Assembly (NCBI RefSeq): GCF_003967075.1
Contig: NZ_AP018664.1
Coordinates: 3,684,001-3,748,000 of the forward strand
Direction of reading: 5' to 3'
Source: Sphingobium amiense
GTDB lineage: Bacteria; Pseudomonadota; Alphaproteobacteria; Sphingomonadales; Sphingomonadaceae
Length of the DNA stretch: 64,000 bases
Within the stretch, counting starts at the first letter, position 1, and each line of letters opens with the position of its first letter. The position numbers and the translations under genes were made by a program. The notes beneath the pieces were generated by a model. It was not told the origin of the DNA. It saw only the letters and a program-made list of their open reading frames with translations, and made no database searches. This document shows positions 28,982 to 38,278 of this stretch, one piece after another.

Positions 28982-30028
28982 GTGACGAGGCTGAGCGCGG
29001 ATATCTGTCGCTTCCCATCGACCTTATGGCGGGCGGTTCAGGCTCTTGGCATCGAGCCATCCGCCATATTGCGACGGGCAGGCCTGCCCTTCGGGGCTTA
29101 CCTCGATTCCTCCACACCGCTTTCCACGCCGCAATATTTCGCCATCTGGAAGGCGATCGAGGCGCTTGCCAATGACCGGGATCTGGCAATGCATATTGTG
29201 GAAAAGGCAGACCGCACCGGGCACCAGCCAGGCTTCATAGCCGGCCTCTATGCGTCGAGTTTCCGCGACGCCATGAATCGTCTTCTCCACCTGCGTGCCA
29301 TGTCGTCCGAGCAATTATGGACCCGCGAAGAACAGGGGCGCTGGACGATAGGAAGAAGCTGGATCTATGCGACCGAAGCTGAGCCGGCTTTGTCCATCGA
29401 CGTCACCTTCATCCTCCTGGTCGAACTGGGCCGGCGCGGCAGCGGTCGGCCGATCAAGCCGGTCAAAATCGAATATGCGAGAAGTCCGCAACCCAGCGCG
29501 CAGCTTGAGGCTTTTTTCGGATGTCCCATTCATTTCAACACGCCGCAGAACGCCATCACATTTGATACCGCCGACCTCGACATCGCCTTTCCCGGATATA
29601 GCCCGGAATTTCTCGAACTGGTCATGCAAAGCCTGAAAGCTGCGGTGGAGGAGCTTAAGGACTGCGGCAGCCTCTGCGATCACGTCAAGTCGGTGATGAA
29701 GCATGAAATGATGAAGGGGCGACCGGAGATCGCCCATGTCGCAAGCGAACTTGGGATGGGCGTGCGAACGCTTCAGCGGCGTATCACGGATGAGGGGACA
29801 AGCTATCGCGCCCTTCTGATTGAGGCACGGCGCGAACTGGGTCTGCAACTGGTGATCAATCCCGATCTCGATATCGACTATATAACTTCGATGCTGGGAT
29901 ATCAGGATACGGCATCCTTCTATCGTGCGTTCAAGGAATGGGAGGGAATGTCGCCGGGCGAATGGCGCGCGCATCACAGTCTGGCGAACGTGAGCGCTCT
30001 GGATCGGCAGCCGGCCCTTCAGCAGTGA
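28982..30028 (+). CDS. AraC family transcriptional regulator
   Basis: A 348-residue regulator. An N-terminal arabinose-binding-like domain (residues about 15-215) is followed by a C-terminal double HTH (about 235-335), with IAHVASELGMGVRTLQRRI and ITSMLGYQDTASFYRAFKEW as the two helix-turn-helix units. Start GTG 28982. It lies 151 bp after the hydrolase gene in the same direction, so it is either the last gene of the operon or its own unit. It may activate the flanking catabolic runs in response to a pathway compound. Confidence 0.9.
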   Translation: MTRLSADICRFPSTLWRAVQALGIEPSAILRRAGLPFGAYLDSSTPLSTPQYFAIWKAIEALANDRDLAMHIVEKADRTGHQPGFIAGLYASSFRDAMNRLLHLRAMSSEQLWTREEQGRWTIGRSWIYATEAEPALSIDVTFILLVELGRRGSGRPIKPVKIEYARSPQPSAQLEAFFGCPIHFNTPQNAITFDTADLDIAFPGYSPEFLELVMQSLKAAVEELKDCGSLCDHVKSVMKHEMMKGRPEIAHVASELGMGVRTLQRRITDEGTSYRALLIEARRELGLQLVINPDLDIDYITSMLGYQDTASFYRAFKEWEGMSPGEWRAHHSLANVSALDRQPALQQ

Positions 30029-30047
30029 AGCATCATAATAAAAAAAC

Positions 30048-30062
30048 CGAAAATGATTTTCG
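30048..30062. promoter_or_regulatory. 15-bp AT-rich palindrome between AraC and GFA genes
   Basis: CGAAAATGATTTTCG is a perfect inverted repeat around a central G, followed by GTGTTTAAA. It lies 19 bp after the AraC stop and 54 bp before the GFA ATG. It could be an operator or a weak terminator; the sequence alone does not decide. Confidence 0.35.
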
Positions 30063-30116
30063 TGTTTAAAATGCCTCGCTATGATGGGAGCCTGTTCGGA
30101 AGAGGAGCGAGTCTCG

Positions 30117-30554
30117 ATGGCAATGAAAGGCGGATGCCTGTGCGGGTCAATTCGGTATGAAATAGCCGACGAGGCAACTCCATCAGCAGTATGTCACTGC
30201 CGCAACTGCCAGAAGCAGAGCGGGGCCAGCTTTTCGATCAATCTGCTGGTCAAGACGAGCGATTTCACGATGAGCGGGACGCCGCGCCGCTTCATCGATA
30301 CATCTGATCGCGGCACAGAAGTTCATCGGGAGTTCTGCGGACAATGCGGATCGCCAGTCGTTTCGCGCAGTCCGGTCAGAACCGACCGGATCGCCGTGAA
30401 GGCCGGGACGCTGGATGACCCGTCTGGGTTGAAGCCCAGCATCCAGGTGTGGTGCGATTCCGCCCAACCCTGGCTGTCCTTGCCTGACCTGCCATGCGTC
30501 GCGAAACAGCCAACACCGGCGGATACGGCTCTGGCATCGCCGGCCGGGAATTGA
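30117..30554 (+). CDS. GFA family (CENP-V/glutathione-dependent formaldehyde-activating-like) protein
   Basis: A 145-residue zinc protein of the Mss4-like fold. The Cys ligands are in GGCLCGSIRYE (residues about 6-9), CHCRNCQKQSGA (about 27-32) and FCGQCGSPV (about 75-78). Family members were first described as adding formaldehyde to glutathione, but most have unproven roles. ATG 30117 is preferred, with AGAGGAGC about 9 bp before. An NtaA-type dealkylating monooxygenase follows, and such enzymes can release formaldehyde or glyoxylate; detoxification is a plausible but unproven link. Confidence 0.85.
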   Translation: MAMKGGCLCGSIRYEIADEATPSAVCHCRNCQKQSGASFSINLLVKTSDFTMSGTPRRFIDTSDRGTEVHREFCGQCGSPVVSRSPVRTDRIAVKAGTLDDPSGLKPSIQVWCDSAQPWLSLPDLPCVAKQPTPADTALASPAGN

Positions 30555-30677
30555 CGAGGCGGGATCGGTCTCTGCTGTTCTCAATTATATACATACGGTC
30601 ACATAATTGCCAAGATGCGACCGCATAACCCTCGAGGCACTACGCCATGGAGCGTCGTGCCAAATATAATTTAGTCT

Positions 30678-30693
30678 TATAGTCATTTATCAG
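30678..30693 (+). promoter_or_regulatory. GTCAT-type motif, copy B
   Basis: TATAGTCATTTATCAG lies 121 bp before the ATG at 30814. It differs from copy A (6230-6246) by one T, and the two genes downstream are close paralogues. It lies in the 259-bp gap after the GFA gene, which shows no gene. Confidence 0.4.
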
Positions 30694-30813
30694 TTGAAAA
30701 TATCGCCTTTTGATGCATTCTCTCTCCAAGGGCCGCTACAGCCGTCAGCGCTTTTCCGATCGGCGCGGGCGAGGGGAGCGGACATGGCATATTGTCCCGC
30801 GGGAGGATGACCA

Positions 30814-32196
30814 ATGTGTGCGAAACGGGAAGCCGTCCTCTTCTTCATGCCGACATATCGCGGTTTTCATACCGCGGCATGGCGGGCTGAAACGGATATC
30901 GAGCACAGCGTGGAGATGGATTTTTCCGTCGTCCGGCGTCAGGTCCAGCTAGCCGAACGTGGCAAGTTCCACGCCGCTTTTTTCGCTGACGGTCTGGTCG
31001 TCGGAATGGGGCCGGCGGACGTCAGTCTGGACGCCTTGAGCCGCACGACGGCAGGTTCCAAATGGGAGCCGTTGACACTGCTATCGGCGCTCGCTGCCTG
31101 CACGAAGCAGATCGGCCTGCTCGGTACCGCAAGCACCAGCTACTCCCAGCCCTATAACATAGCCCGTATGTTCGCGTCGCTCGATCATATATCCGGCGGT
31201 CGGGCCGGCTGGAACGTGGTCACGTCGGCTCATCCCAAGGTCGGACTCAATTTCGGCGATGAGGCGCTCATGCCCCACGACGAGCGCTACGCCCTTGGGG
31301 AGGAGTATTTCGACGTCGTAACCGGACTATGGGATAGCTGGGAAGATGATGCCTTTCTGCGAGACAAGGTGAGCGGACGCTATTTTGACCCAGCGAAGCT
31401 TCATGCTCTCAATCATCGCGGCAAATATCTGTCGTCGGCGGGTCCCCTCAACATCGCCCGACCCCTTCAAGGGCATCCCGTCATCGCGCAGGCAGGTTCT
31501 TCGGCGCCGGGCCGCGCCTTTGCCGCGCGCCACGCTGACGTCATCTACACGATGCAGGCAGAGATAGCGCAAGCCAGCGCATTCTATAGCGACGTCAAGA
31601 ATCAGGCTGCCGCCGCCGGGCGGAATCCCGATCATGTGAAAATCCTGCCTGCGGTCATTTTCTCCGTCGGGCACAGCATGGTTCATGCCGAAGACAAGCT
31701 CGCCAAGCTCGACGCGCTGGTCGATCCGGTTGTCGGGATGGAATTGCTAGGCGCGGTCCTGAAGATGGATCTCACGCCATTTCCGCTCGACGGGCCACTG
31801 CCTGAGGTGCCCGTCGATCAAAGCGGATCGAGAACGACCCAGCAATATTTCGTCGACATCGCCCGCCGGGACAAGCTCACGATCCGTCAGTTGATTCAGG
31901 TCATGGCACGTGTGTCCAGCATAGCCGGCACCGCGACCAGCATCGCTGACCGGATCGAAGAATGGATGGAGGCGGGCGCCGCAGATGGTTTTAATATCCA
32001 ATTCGCCAATGACGAGGATTCACTTCCCATCTTTGTCGAAGAGGTCATTCCCGAATTACAGCGGCGCGGTCTTTTCCATAACGAGTATCGCGGCAAGACC
32101 CTGCGCGAAAATCTTGGCCTGCCGAGACCGTCAAACCGCTTCGTGTCGAAAGCAGATGGCGCTTCGGTGATGCAATTGGCGCCCGCGGATAACTGA
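30814..32196 (+). CDS. LLM-class FMNH2-dependent monooxygenase (NtaA/SnaA/DszA family), copy 2
   Basis: A 460-residue paralogue of the gene at 6441, near two-thirds identical by eye. It keeps the blocks AERGKFHAAFFADGLVVG, YNIARMFASLDHISGGRAG, HALNHRGKYLSSAGPLNIAR and PVIAQAGSSAPGRAFAARHA, and ends LRENLGLPRPSNRFV as its partner does. Differences concentrate around residues 280-330, likely the substrate lid. GGGAGGA lies 7 bp before the ATG. An SDR and an MFS gene follow. It needs external reduced flavin. The two copies may attack successive or related intermediates. Confidence 0.9.
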   Translation: MCAKREAVLFFMPTYRGFHTAAWRAETDIEHSVEMDFSVVRRQVQLAERGKFHAAFFADGLVVGMGPADVSLDALSRTTAGSKWEPLTLLSALAACTKQIGLLGTASTSYSQPYNIARMFASLDHISGGRAGWNVVTSAHPKVGLNFGDEALMPHDERYALGEEYFDVVTGLWDSWEDDAFLRDKVSGRYFDPAKLHALNHRGKYLSSAGPLNIARPLQGHPVIAQAGSSAPGRAFAARHADVIYTMQAEIAQASAFYSDVKNQAAAAGRNPDHVKILPAVIFSVGHSMVHAEDKLAKLDALVDPVVGMELLGAVLKMDLTPFPLDGPLPEVPVDQSGSRTTQQYFVDIARRDKLTIRQLIQVMARVSSIAGTATSIADRIEEWMEAGAADGFNIQFANDEDSLPIFVEEVIPELQRRGLFHNEYRGKTLRENLGLPRPSNRFVSKADGASVMQLAPADN

Positions 32197-32250
32197 TGCC
32201 GATGCGTCGCTCACAAGAATTCAAACATTCAGGTGAATTGAGGATCATTG

Positions 32251-33249
32251 ATGCCGATCACATATAGCTGTGGGCCAAAGGACGGTCCGGTGCTTGTAAC
32301 GGGAGCGACCGGCTACGTCGCGGGCTGGGTCGTCAAAATGCTGCTCGATGCAGGCATTACAGTTCACGCCACGGTGCGTGACCCGCTGGATGTCCGCAAG
32401 GTCGGTCATTTGCAAGCCATGGCAGATGCGGCGCCGGGAACGATCAGGCTGTTCAAGGCAGATTTACTTGAGCCGGGAAGCCACCGAGATGCGATGCAGG
32501 GTTGTCGCATTGTGATGCATACGGCCTCGCCGTTTCTCGCCCCATCACGAATTTCCGATCCCCAGCGCGACGTGGTCGATCCTGCGCTCAAGGGAACCCG
32601 CGATATCCTTGAAACCGCAAATCGCGTAGCGAGTGTGGAACGCATCGTGGTCACGGGCTCGATCATCGCGATCGCGGACCCCCAATCCACCCGTGACAAT
32701 GCGCGGACAGAAGCCGACTGGAACGAGTCCGCGACCCTCGAAACGGGGGCTTATGCGCTGTCCAAAGTTCTGGCCGAGCGTGAGGCATGGAAGATCGCAG
32801 CCGAGCAAAATCGCTGGAAGCTGGTGGTTATCAATCCGGGGTTCGTCGTTGGACCGGGCGTTTCGGCGTCGCAAACCTCCGCCTCGTTCGATTATTTTCG
32901 GGCTCTCGTCGACGGCACATACAAGGATGGCGTGCCGAGCTTTGACGTAGGAACCGTCGATGTGCGCGACGTTGCCGACGCCCATATGCGTGCCGCCTTC
33001 ATTTCGGAGGCCGAGGGACGTCATATCGTCTTCAACGAGATTTTGAGCCTGAATGAAAAGGTCAGGATTTTGAAGGCGGAACTCGGAGAGGAAAAGTACA
33101 GCTTTCCTCCAGACACGCCGTGGGACCCGCAGGTCCGCCATATGAAGCTCGATAACAGCAAGTCCAAAACCGCGCTGGGGATGACATACAGATCCCTGGA
33201 GCCGGCTCTTGTCGGGATGTTTCAGCAGGCCGTCGAATACGAACGATAG
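32251..33249 (+). CDS. NAD(P)-dependent epimerase/reductase (dihydroflavonol-4-reductase-like extended SDR)
   Basis: A 332-residue extended short-chain dehydrogenase. The nucleotide-binding loop is VTGATGYVAGWVVKMLLDAG (about residue 12). HTASPF marks the family's position near residue 90. The catalytic Tyr-x3-Lys is in GAYALSKVLAERE (about residue 167). The Arg in ATVRDP suggests NADPH preference. Members reduce ketones or aldehydes to alcohols. ATG 32251 is used; a TTG just before is unlikely. It is placed between the monooxygenase and an MFS transporter, so it may handle a carbonyl product of the oxygenase. Confidence 0.87.
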   Translation: MPITYSCGPKDGPVLVTGATGYVAGWVVKMLLDAGITVHATVRDPLDVRKVGHLQAMADAAPGTIRLFKADLLEPGSHRDAMQGCRIVMHTASPFLAPSRISDPQRDVVDPALKGTRDILETANRVASVERIVVTGSIIAIADPQSTRDNARTEADWNESATLETGAYALSKVLAEREAWKIAAEQNRWKLVVINPGFVVGPGVSASQTSASFDYFRALVDGTYKDGVPSFDVGTVDVRDVADAHMRAAFISEAEGRHIVFNEILSLNEKVRILKAELGEEKYSFPPDTPWDPQVRHMKLDNSKSKTALGMTYRSLEPALVGMFQQAVEYER

Positions 33250-33293
33250 AATCGGCGCAGGTCCGGAAAGCATCGGTAGGGGAGCGTGGACGA

Positions 33294-34637
33294 ATGACGA
33301 ATGTAATTTCTTCTCGCTTCCGACCGACGGCGACCCAGGGCGGACCGGTGGGCGAACCTTCCGCCACCTCCTCCGGCATCGCCTCCGAGGAAGCAAATGA
33401 GAGCCTGGTCCGGCTGCTTGTTCAAGAATGGCGAGAAGGGTGGCGGCCGGGATTTGCAGCCATTCTTGGTTGCGCCTTGGGTTACACGTTGTGGCTGGTG
33501 CTCTCCAGCTTCTTTGTCGAGGCCTTGCAGAAGGAATTCGGCTGGTCGCGCGGCGACATCGCGTTCGCCAATTCAGCAGGTATCGTGACCGGTTTTGCCG
33601 CGCCCCTCCTAGGCCGCATCGTCGATCGCCTTGGTGCTAAGACCGTCGTCATCGCGGGTCTGGCGACAAGCGCTTTATGTTACATTCTGCTGGCTTTGAT
33701 GAACGGGTCGCTGACCTATTACTACGCCGTCTATTTCCTGCTGACGGTTGCGGGCATGTCCACAACCGGGATCACCTATGCCCGGATCATCGTCGGCACT
33801 TTCACCGCAACCCGCGGCACCTCGCTTGCGATGTTGCGCGTCGGCGTTGCCCTTTCCCATGCAGTGATGCCGTTGTTATTGTTCCCGGTGATCGCACGCT
33901 TCGGTTCCGCGGGCGGCTTCTTCATGTTTGCTGCGATCAACGGTCTTATCATGCTGCCCGTCGTCCTCCTTTGTGTGCCGCGAAACCTTTCTCCGGTCGG
34001 CCCCGCCCGCGAGTTGGAAGCAGGCGATCGGCCAACACGGTGGCAGCTTCTCATGCGCAGGCCGAAAATCTTCGTCATTTCACTGGCCGCGATGCTCCAC
34101 ACGGCGCCTGTCATGGCGATTATGACCCAGTTGAAACCGATTGGCGTTTCATTGGGGCTGGAGCCTGCAGCCGCCGCCGGGGCGCTTTCGGCACTTGGCG
34201 TGGCTGCCATTATCGGTGCTCTCGTCGCGGGCTTGTTCGTCGATCGTGTCTGGGCGCCTGCCATCGCCTTCCTGCTCTGCTGCCTGGTTCCGGCGGGCGG
34301 GTGCATCATGCTCGCGACGCTGGGCGACGGCATTTCCGGCCCCTCCTTCTACCTCGCCGTGATCCTGATCGGTATCGGCATGGGCGGAGAAAGTGACGTA
34401 TTGAGCTACATGGTCGCCCGCTATTTTGGCGTGCAGGACTTCGCAACGATCGCGGGGATAGCCGCTCTTGCCGTTACGGTGGGAATTGCCGCAGGGGCCG
34501 CTCTGATAGGGCGCGCCTATGACGTCTTCGGCAATTATCAGGTTTCGTTAATCGCAGCGGCAGTCAGTCTGACACTTGCGGGGGCGGCCTATCTTATGAT
34601 GGGGAGATATCCCAAGGCCGGTGCTTCGGGGCTCTGA
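33294..34637 (+). CDS. MFS transporter, monocarboxylate/oxalate-formate antiporter-like
   Basis: A 447-residue transporter with about 12 membrane segments. The motif FGWSRGDIAFANSAGIVTG followed by PLLGRIVDRLGAKTVVIAG matches the MCT/OFA-type MFS branch, which carries organic acids. The last gene of the forward run 30117-34637, it ends 10 bp before the convergent TetR gene. Probable role: uptake or export of an organic acid of the pathway. Confidence 0.87.
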   Translation: MTNVISSRFRPTATQGGPVGEPSATSSGIASEEANESLVRLLVQEWREGWRPGFAAILGCALGYTLWLVLSSFFVEALQKEFGWSRGDIAFANSAGIVTGFAAPLLGRIVDRLGAKTVVIAGLATSALCYILLALMNGSLTYYYAVYFLLTVAGMSTTGITYARIIVGTFTATRGTSLAMLRVGVALSHAVMPLLLFPVIARFGSAGGFFMFAAINGLIMLPVVLLCVPRNLSPVGPARELEAGDRPTRWQLLMRRPKIFVISLAAMLHTAPVMAIMTQLKPIGVSLGLEPAAAAGALSALGVAAIIGALVAGLFVDRVWAPAIAFLLCCLVPAGGCIMLATLGDGISGPSFYLAVILIGIGMGGESDVLSYMVARYFGVQDFATIAGIAALAVTVGIAAGAALIGRAYDVFGNYQVSLIAAAVSLTLAGAAYLMMGRYPKAGASGL

Positions 34638-34647
34638 GGGACACGAG

Positions 34648-35379
34648 TCACTGCGATGGCTCCCCAGCCACGCTTGCCACCCTTTTTTGTTCGGACCTCC
34701 ACCAGGACAGCGTTCCAGGTGCGCGCTGCTTCAAATCCTGTTCTGCCCAACGTGCGGCTTCCAACGCGCGTTGCTCAGAAGTTCCGGCAGCCAAAAGCAG
34801 CATACGCGAGACTTCGCGGATATAGGTCGCGCGACCCCGCTTCTTTGCCTGAAGTTGTTCGGCTCCGCGCACCAGCGCACCGATATGAAGATCGACCGCC
34901 GCATCCACATCGACCAAGCGGAAATCGCCCCTTTTTCTTCCCTCGACGAGGTGCCCGCGAATAGCTGCCACAAAGTCGGACCGCTTCGAGAAATCTTCGC
35001 TCTGAGCGATAATTTTCCCCCAGCTTGGCTCCATCATCGCACGGGTCAGGACCAGTTGGGGGCCGACCGCTGTGTGCAACACCGGGTCGGTTATATGCTC
35101 ATACATCGTTCTGAATATGTGAACGGCCTCGTCCGCCAACTCATGCCCTAAGGTCGCAATCGCCTTTTGAAGCGAGTCAAAATGGGCGTAAAATGTACCC
35201 CGCGAAACACCTGCCGTATTGAGGACATCTTCAATGATCGCCGCCTGTGGGCCACGCTCTGCACAGACCGCCATAGTCGCTTCGAGCAGCTTCGCGCGCA
35301 TCCGCTCGCGCTTCCTCGCGGCCGACCGGACGCGAAAATCCTCGCCTTCGGTGTTTGCCTTGAGCTTCGTACCGCCCAT
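34648..35379 (-). CDS. TetR/AcrR family transcriptional regulator
   Basis: A 243-residue regulator with an N-terminal HTH (RAKLLEATMAVCAERG; DVLNTAGVSRGTFYAHFDSL) at residues about 25-75. The C-terminal domain is typical of ligand-binding TetR proteins. The ATG at 35379 has GGGAG upstream; a longer frame exists but starts in a poor context. It is convergent with the MFS gene. The upstream side carries GTCCG/CGGAC arms near 35430-35455, a weak candidate self-operator. It lies at the edge of the catabolic island, next to core genes. Confidence 0.88.
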   Translation of the reverse strand: MGGTKLKANTEGEDFRVRSAARKRERMRAKLLEATMAVCAERGPQAAIIEDVLNTAGVSRGTFYAHFDSLQKAIATLGHELADEAVHIFRTMYEHITDPVLHTAVGPQLVLTRAMMEPSWGKIIAQSEDFSKRSDFVAAIRGHLVEGRKRGDFRLVDVDAAVDLHIGALVRGAEQLQAKKRGRATYIREVSRMLLLAAGTSEQRALEAARWAEQDLKQRAPGTLSWWRSEQKRVASVAGEPSQ

Positions 35380-35601
35380 AAATACTCCCAGTGCGGTAAA
35401 GCCTCTCGCATGACGGATGCGCGACAGCAATAGTCCGCACGCTTTACCCGGACAGTCAGATGATTTCGCGCGCTACGTACTGTGTTGCTTGATCTGCATG
35501 ACACCGCAAACCCGAACCTCTGCAATGCGAAAGCTACGACAATTCGAGTATAAGCTTTCCCGTGACCAGGCCGACGGTCTTGTTGCCGCACGAGCGAAAG
35601 T

Positions 35602-36810
35602 TCAGACCGTCTCGCCGGCCAGCAGCTTCGGGAGCTTGCCGGACTGGCCGCGCGCCGCCGCCATGAAGCGGTTCTTGAGCGGGGCGGTGCGCTGCACGGC
35701 GGCGAGGCCCGCGCGGCGGATGAGGGAGGGAAGCCTGCCCGGAACGTCGAACAGGCGGACGAGGCCGTCCATCGCGACGCTGGTGGTGAGGGCGTCGAGG
35801 CCGCGCCAGCGCTGATAGCGGGCGAGGAGCTGCGCGTCGCCGGGGTCGAGGCCGAGGCGCATGCCTTCGACCAGCACTTCCACCAGCGCGGCGACATCGC
35901 GGAAGCCGAGGTTCAGACCCTGCCCGGCGATGGGGTGGATCGCATGGGCGCTGTCGCCCACGAGCGCGAGGCGGGTGTCGGTGATGCGCGCGGCGTGGTG
36001 GAAACCGAGCGGGTAGGAGGATCGCGGCCCGGCGAGGCGGATGTCGCCGAGGAAGCTGCCGATCCGCTTCTGCGCTTCGGCGAGCCAGGCGCGTTCGGAA
36101 AGCTTGAGCATCGCGGGCGCCCGATCGGTCGGCACGGTCCAGACCACGGCGGAGCGGGTGCCCGGCTGCATCGGCAGCAGCGCAAAGGGGCCGCCGACAT
36201 AGAAGATCTCATAAGCGGTGTTGGCGTGCGGGATTTCATGGTCGATGGCTGTGACCATGGCGGTATGCCTATACTGCCAGCGGGTCGTGCGGATGCCGGC
36301 GGCTTCGCGCGTGGGGCTGTTGCGGCCTTCGGCGGCGACGAGCAGCGCGCAATGGAGCGTCGCCCCGCTCGCCAGCGTCAGGGTGACGTCATCGGCGGTG
36401 CGATCGACATGGGTGGCGCGGTCGGGCTGGAAGATGGTGAGATTTTCCGCGCCCTTCGCGGTTTCCGCCAGCGCGAGGCGCAGGTCGCGGTTGGGGACCA
36501 TCGTCCCCATGACTCCACCGTCGGCATCCGGCACGAAATCGAGCGCGCCCGGCTCCAGCCCGTCGCTGACCCAGATGCGGTCGATGGGGCAGCCCTTGCC
36601 CTCCAGATGATCGGCGACACCGATGGCGGACAGCATGGCGTAGCTGGTCGAGCTGATCGCCGAGACACGGCCGTCGAAGCCCGGCGCGGTCTGCGTCAGG
36701 GGTTCGGCCGGGTCGATGACGGCGGTGCGCACGCCGTGGCGCGAAAGGGCGATACCAAGGGTGAGGCCGACGAGACCCGCGCCCAATATGACGACGTCGA
36801 AGCGTTCCAT
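35602..36810 (-). CDS. UbiH/UbiF/VisC-type FAD-dependent hydroxylase (ubiquinone biosynthesis)
   Basis: A 402-residue flavoprotein hydroxylase. The FAD-binding start is DVVILGAGLVGLTLGIALSR (GxGxxG), and the second FAD motif is LVGDSAHAIHPIAGQGLNLG near residue 290. It hydroxylates a benzoquinone ring intermediate of ubiquinone with NAD(P)H and O2. The start MERFDVV (36810) matches the family; the upstream extension does not. UbiA is encoded 3.8 kb away at 40595, consistent with a role in the quinone pathway. It cannot be told apart here as UbiH, UbiF or UbiL. Confidence 0.88.
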   Translation of the reverse strand: MERFDVVILGAGLVGLTLGIALSRHGVRTAVIDPAEPLTQTAPGFDGRVSAISSTSYAMLSAIGVADHLEGKGCPIDRIWVSDGLEPGALDFVPDADGGVMGTMVPNRDLRLALAETAKGAENLTIFQPDRATHVDRTADDVTLTLASGATLHCALLVAAEGRNSPTREAAGIRTTRWQYRHTAMVTAIDHEIPHANTAYEIFYVGGPFALLPMQPGTRSAVVWTVPTDRAPAMLKLSERAWLAEAQKRIGSFLGDIRLAGPRSSYPLGFHHAARITDTRLALVGDSAHAIHPIAGQGLNLGFRDVAALVEVLVEGMRLGLDPGDAQLLARYQRWRGLDALTTSVAMDGLVRLFDVPGRLPSLIRRAGLAAVQRTAPLKNRFMAAARGQSGKLPKLLAGETV

Positions 36811-36900
36811 GGACACCCATGTAGGCGGGCGGGGGGCGGTTGGGAAGTTGCCCAATGAGACAGCGATGTAGACAGCTAAACGCATGATGCGGCAAAGAAC

Positions 36901-36918
36901 GATAGTTAGCTAACTATC
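36901..36918. promoter_or_regulatory. 18-bp perfect palindrome in a divergent promoter region
   Basis: GATAGTTAGCTAACTATC is fully self-complementary. It lies 90 bp upstream of the ubiH-like start and 64 bp upstream of the ICMT-like gene. This is the size and symmetry of a TetR/MarR operator. No regulator gene is adjacent, so the cognate protein acts from elsewhere. Confidence 0.5.
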
Positions 36919-36982
36919 TTTTCGAACGAGAGCGGTGGCGGGGTTCACGCCTTGCTTACCAATTTCCGATACGGAAGAGGGC

Positions 36983-38278
36983 ATGAGCGCCGCCGATCCC
37001 TGTCCTCCGTCCGCCGTCAGCCATGGCGTCGGCATAGCCGGGCTGGCAGGTCTTGCCGTCTGGACGCTGGTGGCGCGGCATTATGGCATGGACGGGCCGC
37101 ATGCGGGCTTTGCCGCGGTGGTCGCCTGTGGGCTGCCGATGGTGCTGTGGTCGCTCCTGATCGACAGGGTGCATCGGCGCGGGTCGACCGGGATCGACTG
37201 GGACGCTTCGGCAAGGCCGTGGCGGGAGGCTGCGGACACGGCGCTGGTCAAGATCGCGGGATTGTGGGCGACATGGCTCGCCATAGCGATCTTCTACTGC
37301 ATCGCGCGCTGGTACTGGAACGGCAATTACCGCTTCGCGATGGATCTGTTCACCAGCGCCGCGCCATGGCTGCTGGTGGCGTCCATCCCCTATATTCTCT
37401 GGATCGACCGGCGGCTGGCGGACCCGAAGGACGCTTCCTATCATTTCGGCCAATGGGTGATCGGCGGAGCGGCGGGGCAGCCGGACATGGCGCAGGTGGC
37501 GCATCATGTGCGGGCGTGGGCGGTCAAGGGCTTCTTCCTCGCCTTCATGGTTTCCATCGTGCCCGGCAATTTCGCAAGCGTGGTCGACTGGCGGATCGAG
37601 GAGGCGCTGGCGAACCCGGTCGCGCTGGCGGGATTCCTGATCGCTGTCATGTTCATGATCGACGTGTGCATGGCGACGGTCGGTTACATCCTGACCTTCC
37701 GGCCGCTCGATTCGCATATCCGCACCGCCAACCCTTATCTGGAAGGCTGGATCGCGGCGCTGATCTGCTATCCGCCCTTCGTGTTGATGGGGGGCGGCGG
37801 GCCGCTCGACTATCATGCGGGCGGGCAGGAATGGGACGCATGGGTGCAGGGGATGCCCGCGCTGCAATGGCTGCTGGGCGGATGGCTGGTGCTGCTGACG
37901 GCGATCTACGCCTGGGCGACGGTGGCGTTCGGCCTGCGCTTTTCCAACCTCACCCATCGCGGCATTTTGACGCATGGGCCGTATCGGTGGAGCCGCCACC
38001 CGGCTTATCTGTCAAAGAACCTGTTCTGGTGGTTTTCCTCGCTGCCGTTCCTGAGCGCGAGCGGATCGCTGGCGGATATCGTGCGCAACTGCGCGCTGCT
38101 GGCGATCACCAACGCCATCTATTACTGGCGCGCGCGGACGGAGGAGAAGCATCTGTCCGCCGATCCGGACTATCGCGCCTATTGGGACTGGATGGCACGT
38201 AACGGGGCGGTGCCGCGTCTGTTCGCGCGGATCAGCAGCACGCGACCGCCCACGGCGGTCACGCAACCGGCGGAATAG
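36983..38278 (+). CDS. Isoprenylcysteine carboxyl methyltransferase-like integral membrane protein
   Basis: 431 residues with about nine or ten membrane segments. The C-terminal part THRGILTHGPYRWSRHPAYL ... RARTEEKHLSADPDYRAYWD is the SAM-binding signature of the ICMT/PEMT-type membrane methyltransferases (RHPxY and ExxL). The N-terminal two-thirds is an extra membrane region not needed by the minimal family. Substrate unknown; in bacteria these proteins may methylate lipids or isoprenoid acids. The 3' end abuts gshA, which runs the other way, with no gap. Confidence 0.75.
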   Translation: MSAADPCPPSAVSHGVGIAGLAGLAVWTLVARHYGMDGPHAGFAAVVACGLPMVLWSLLIDRVHRRGSTGIDWDASARPWREAADTALVKIAGLWATWLAIAIFYCIARWYWNGNYRFAMDLFTSAAPWLLVASIPYILWIDRRLADPKDASYHFGQWVIGGAAGQPDMAQVAHHVRAWAVKGFFLAFMVSIVPGNFASVVDWRIEEALANPVALAGFLIAVMFMIDVCMATVGYILTFRPLDSHIRTANPYLEGWIAALICYPPFVLMGGGGPLDYHAGGQEWDAWVQGMPALQWLLGGWLVLLTAIYAWATVAFGLRFSNLTHRGILTHGPYRWSRHPAYLSKNLFWWFSSLPFLSASGSLADIVRNCALLAITNAIYYWRARTEEKHLSADPDYRAYWDWMARNGAVPRLFARISSTRPPTAVTQPAE

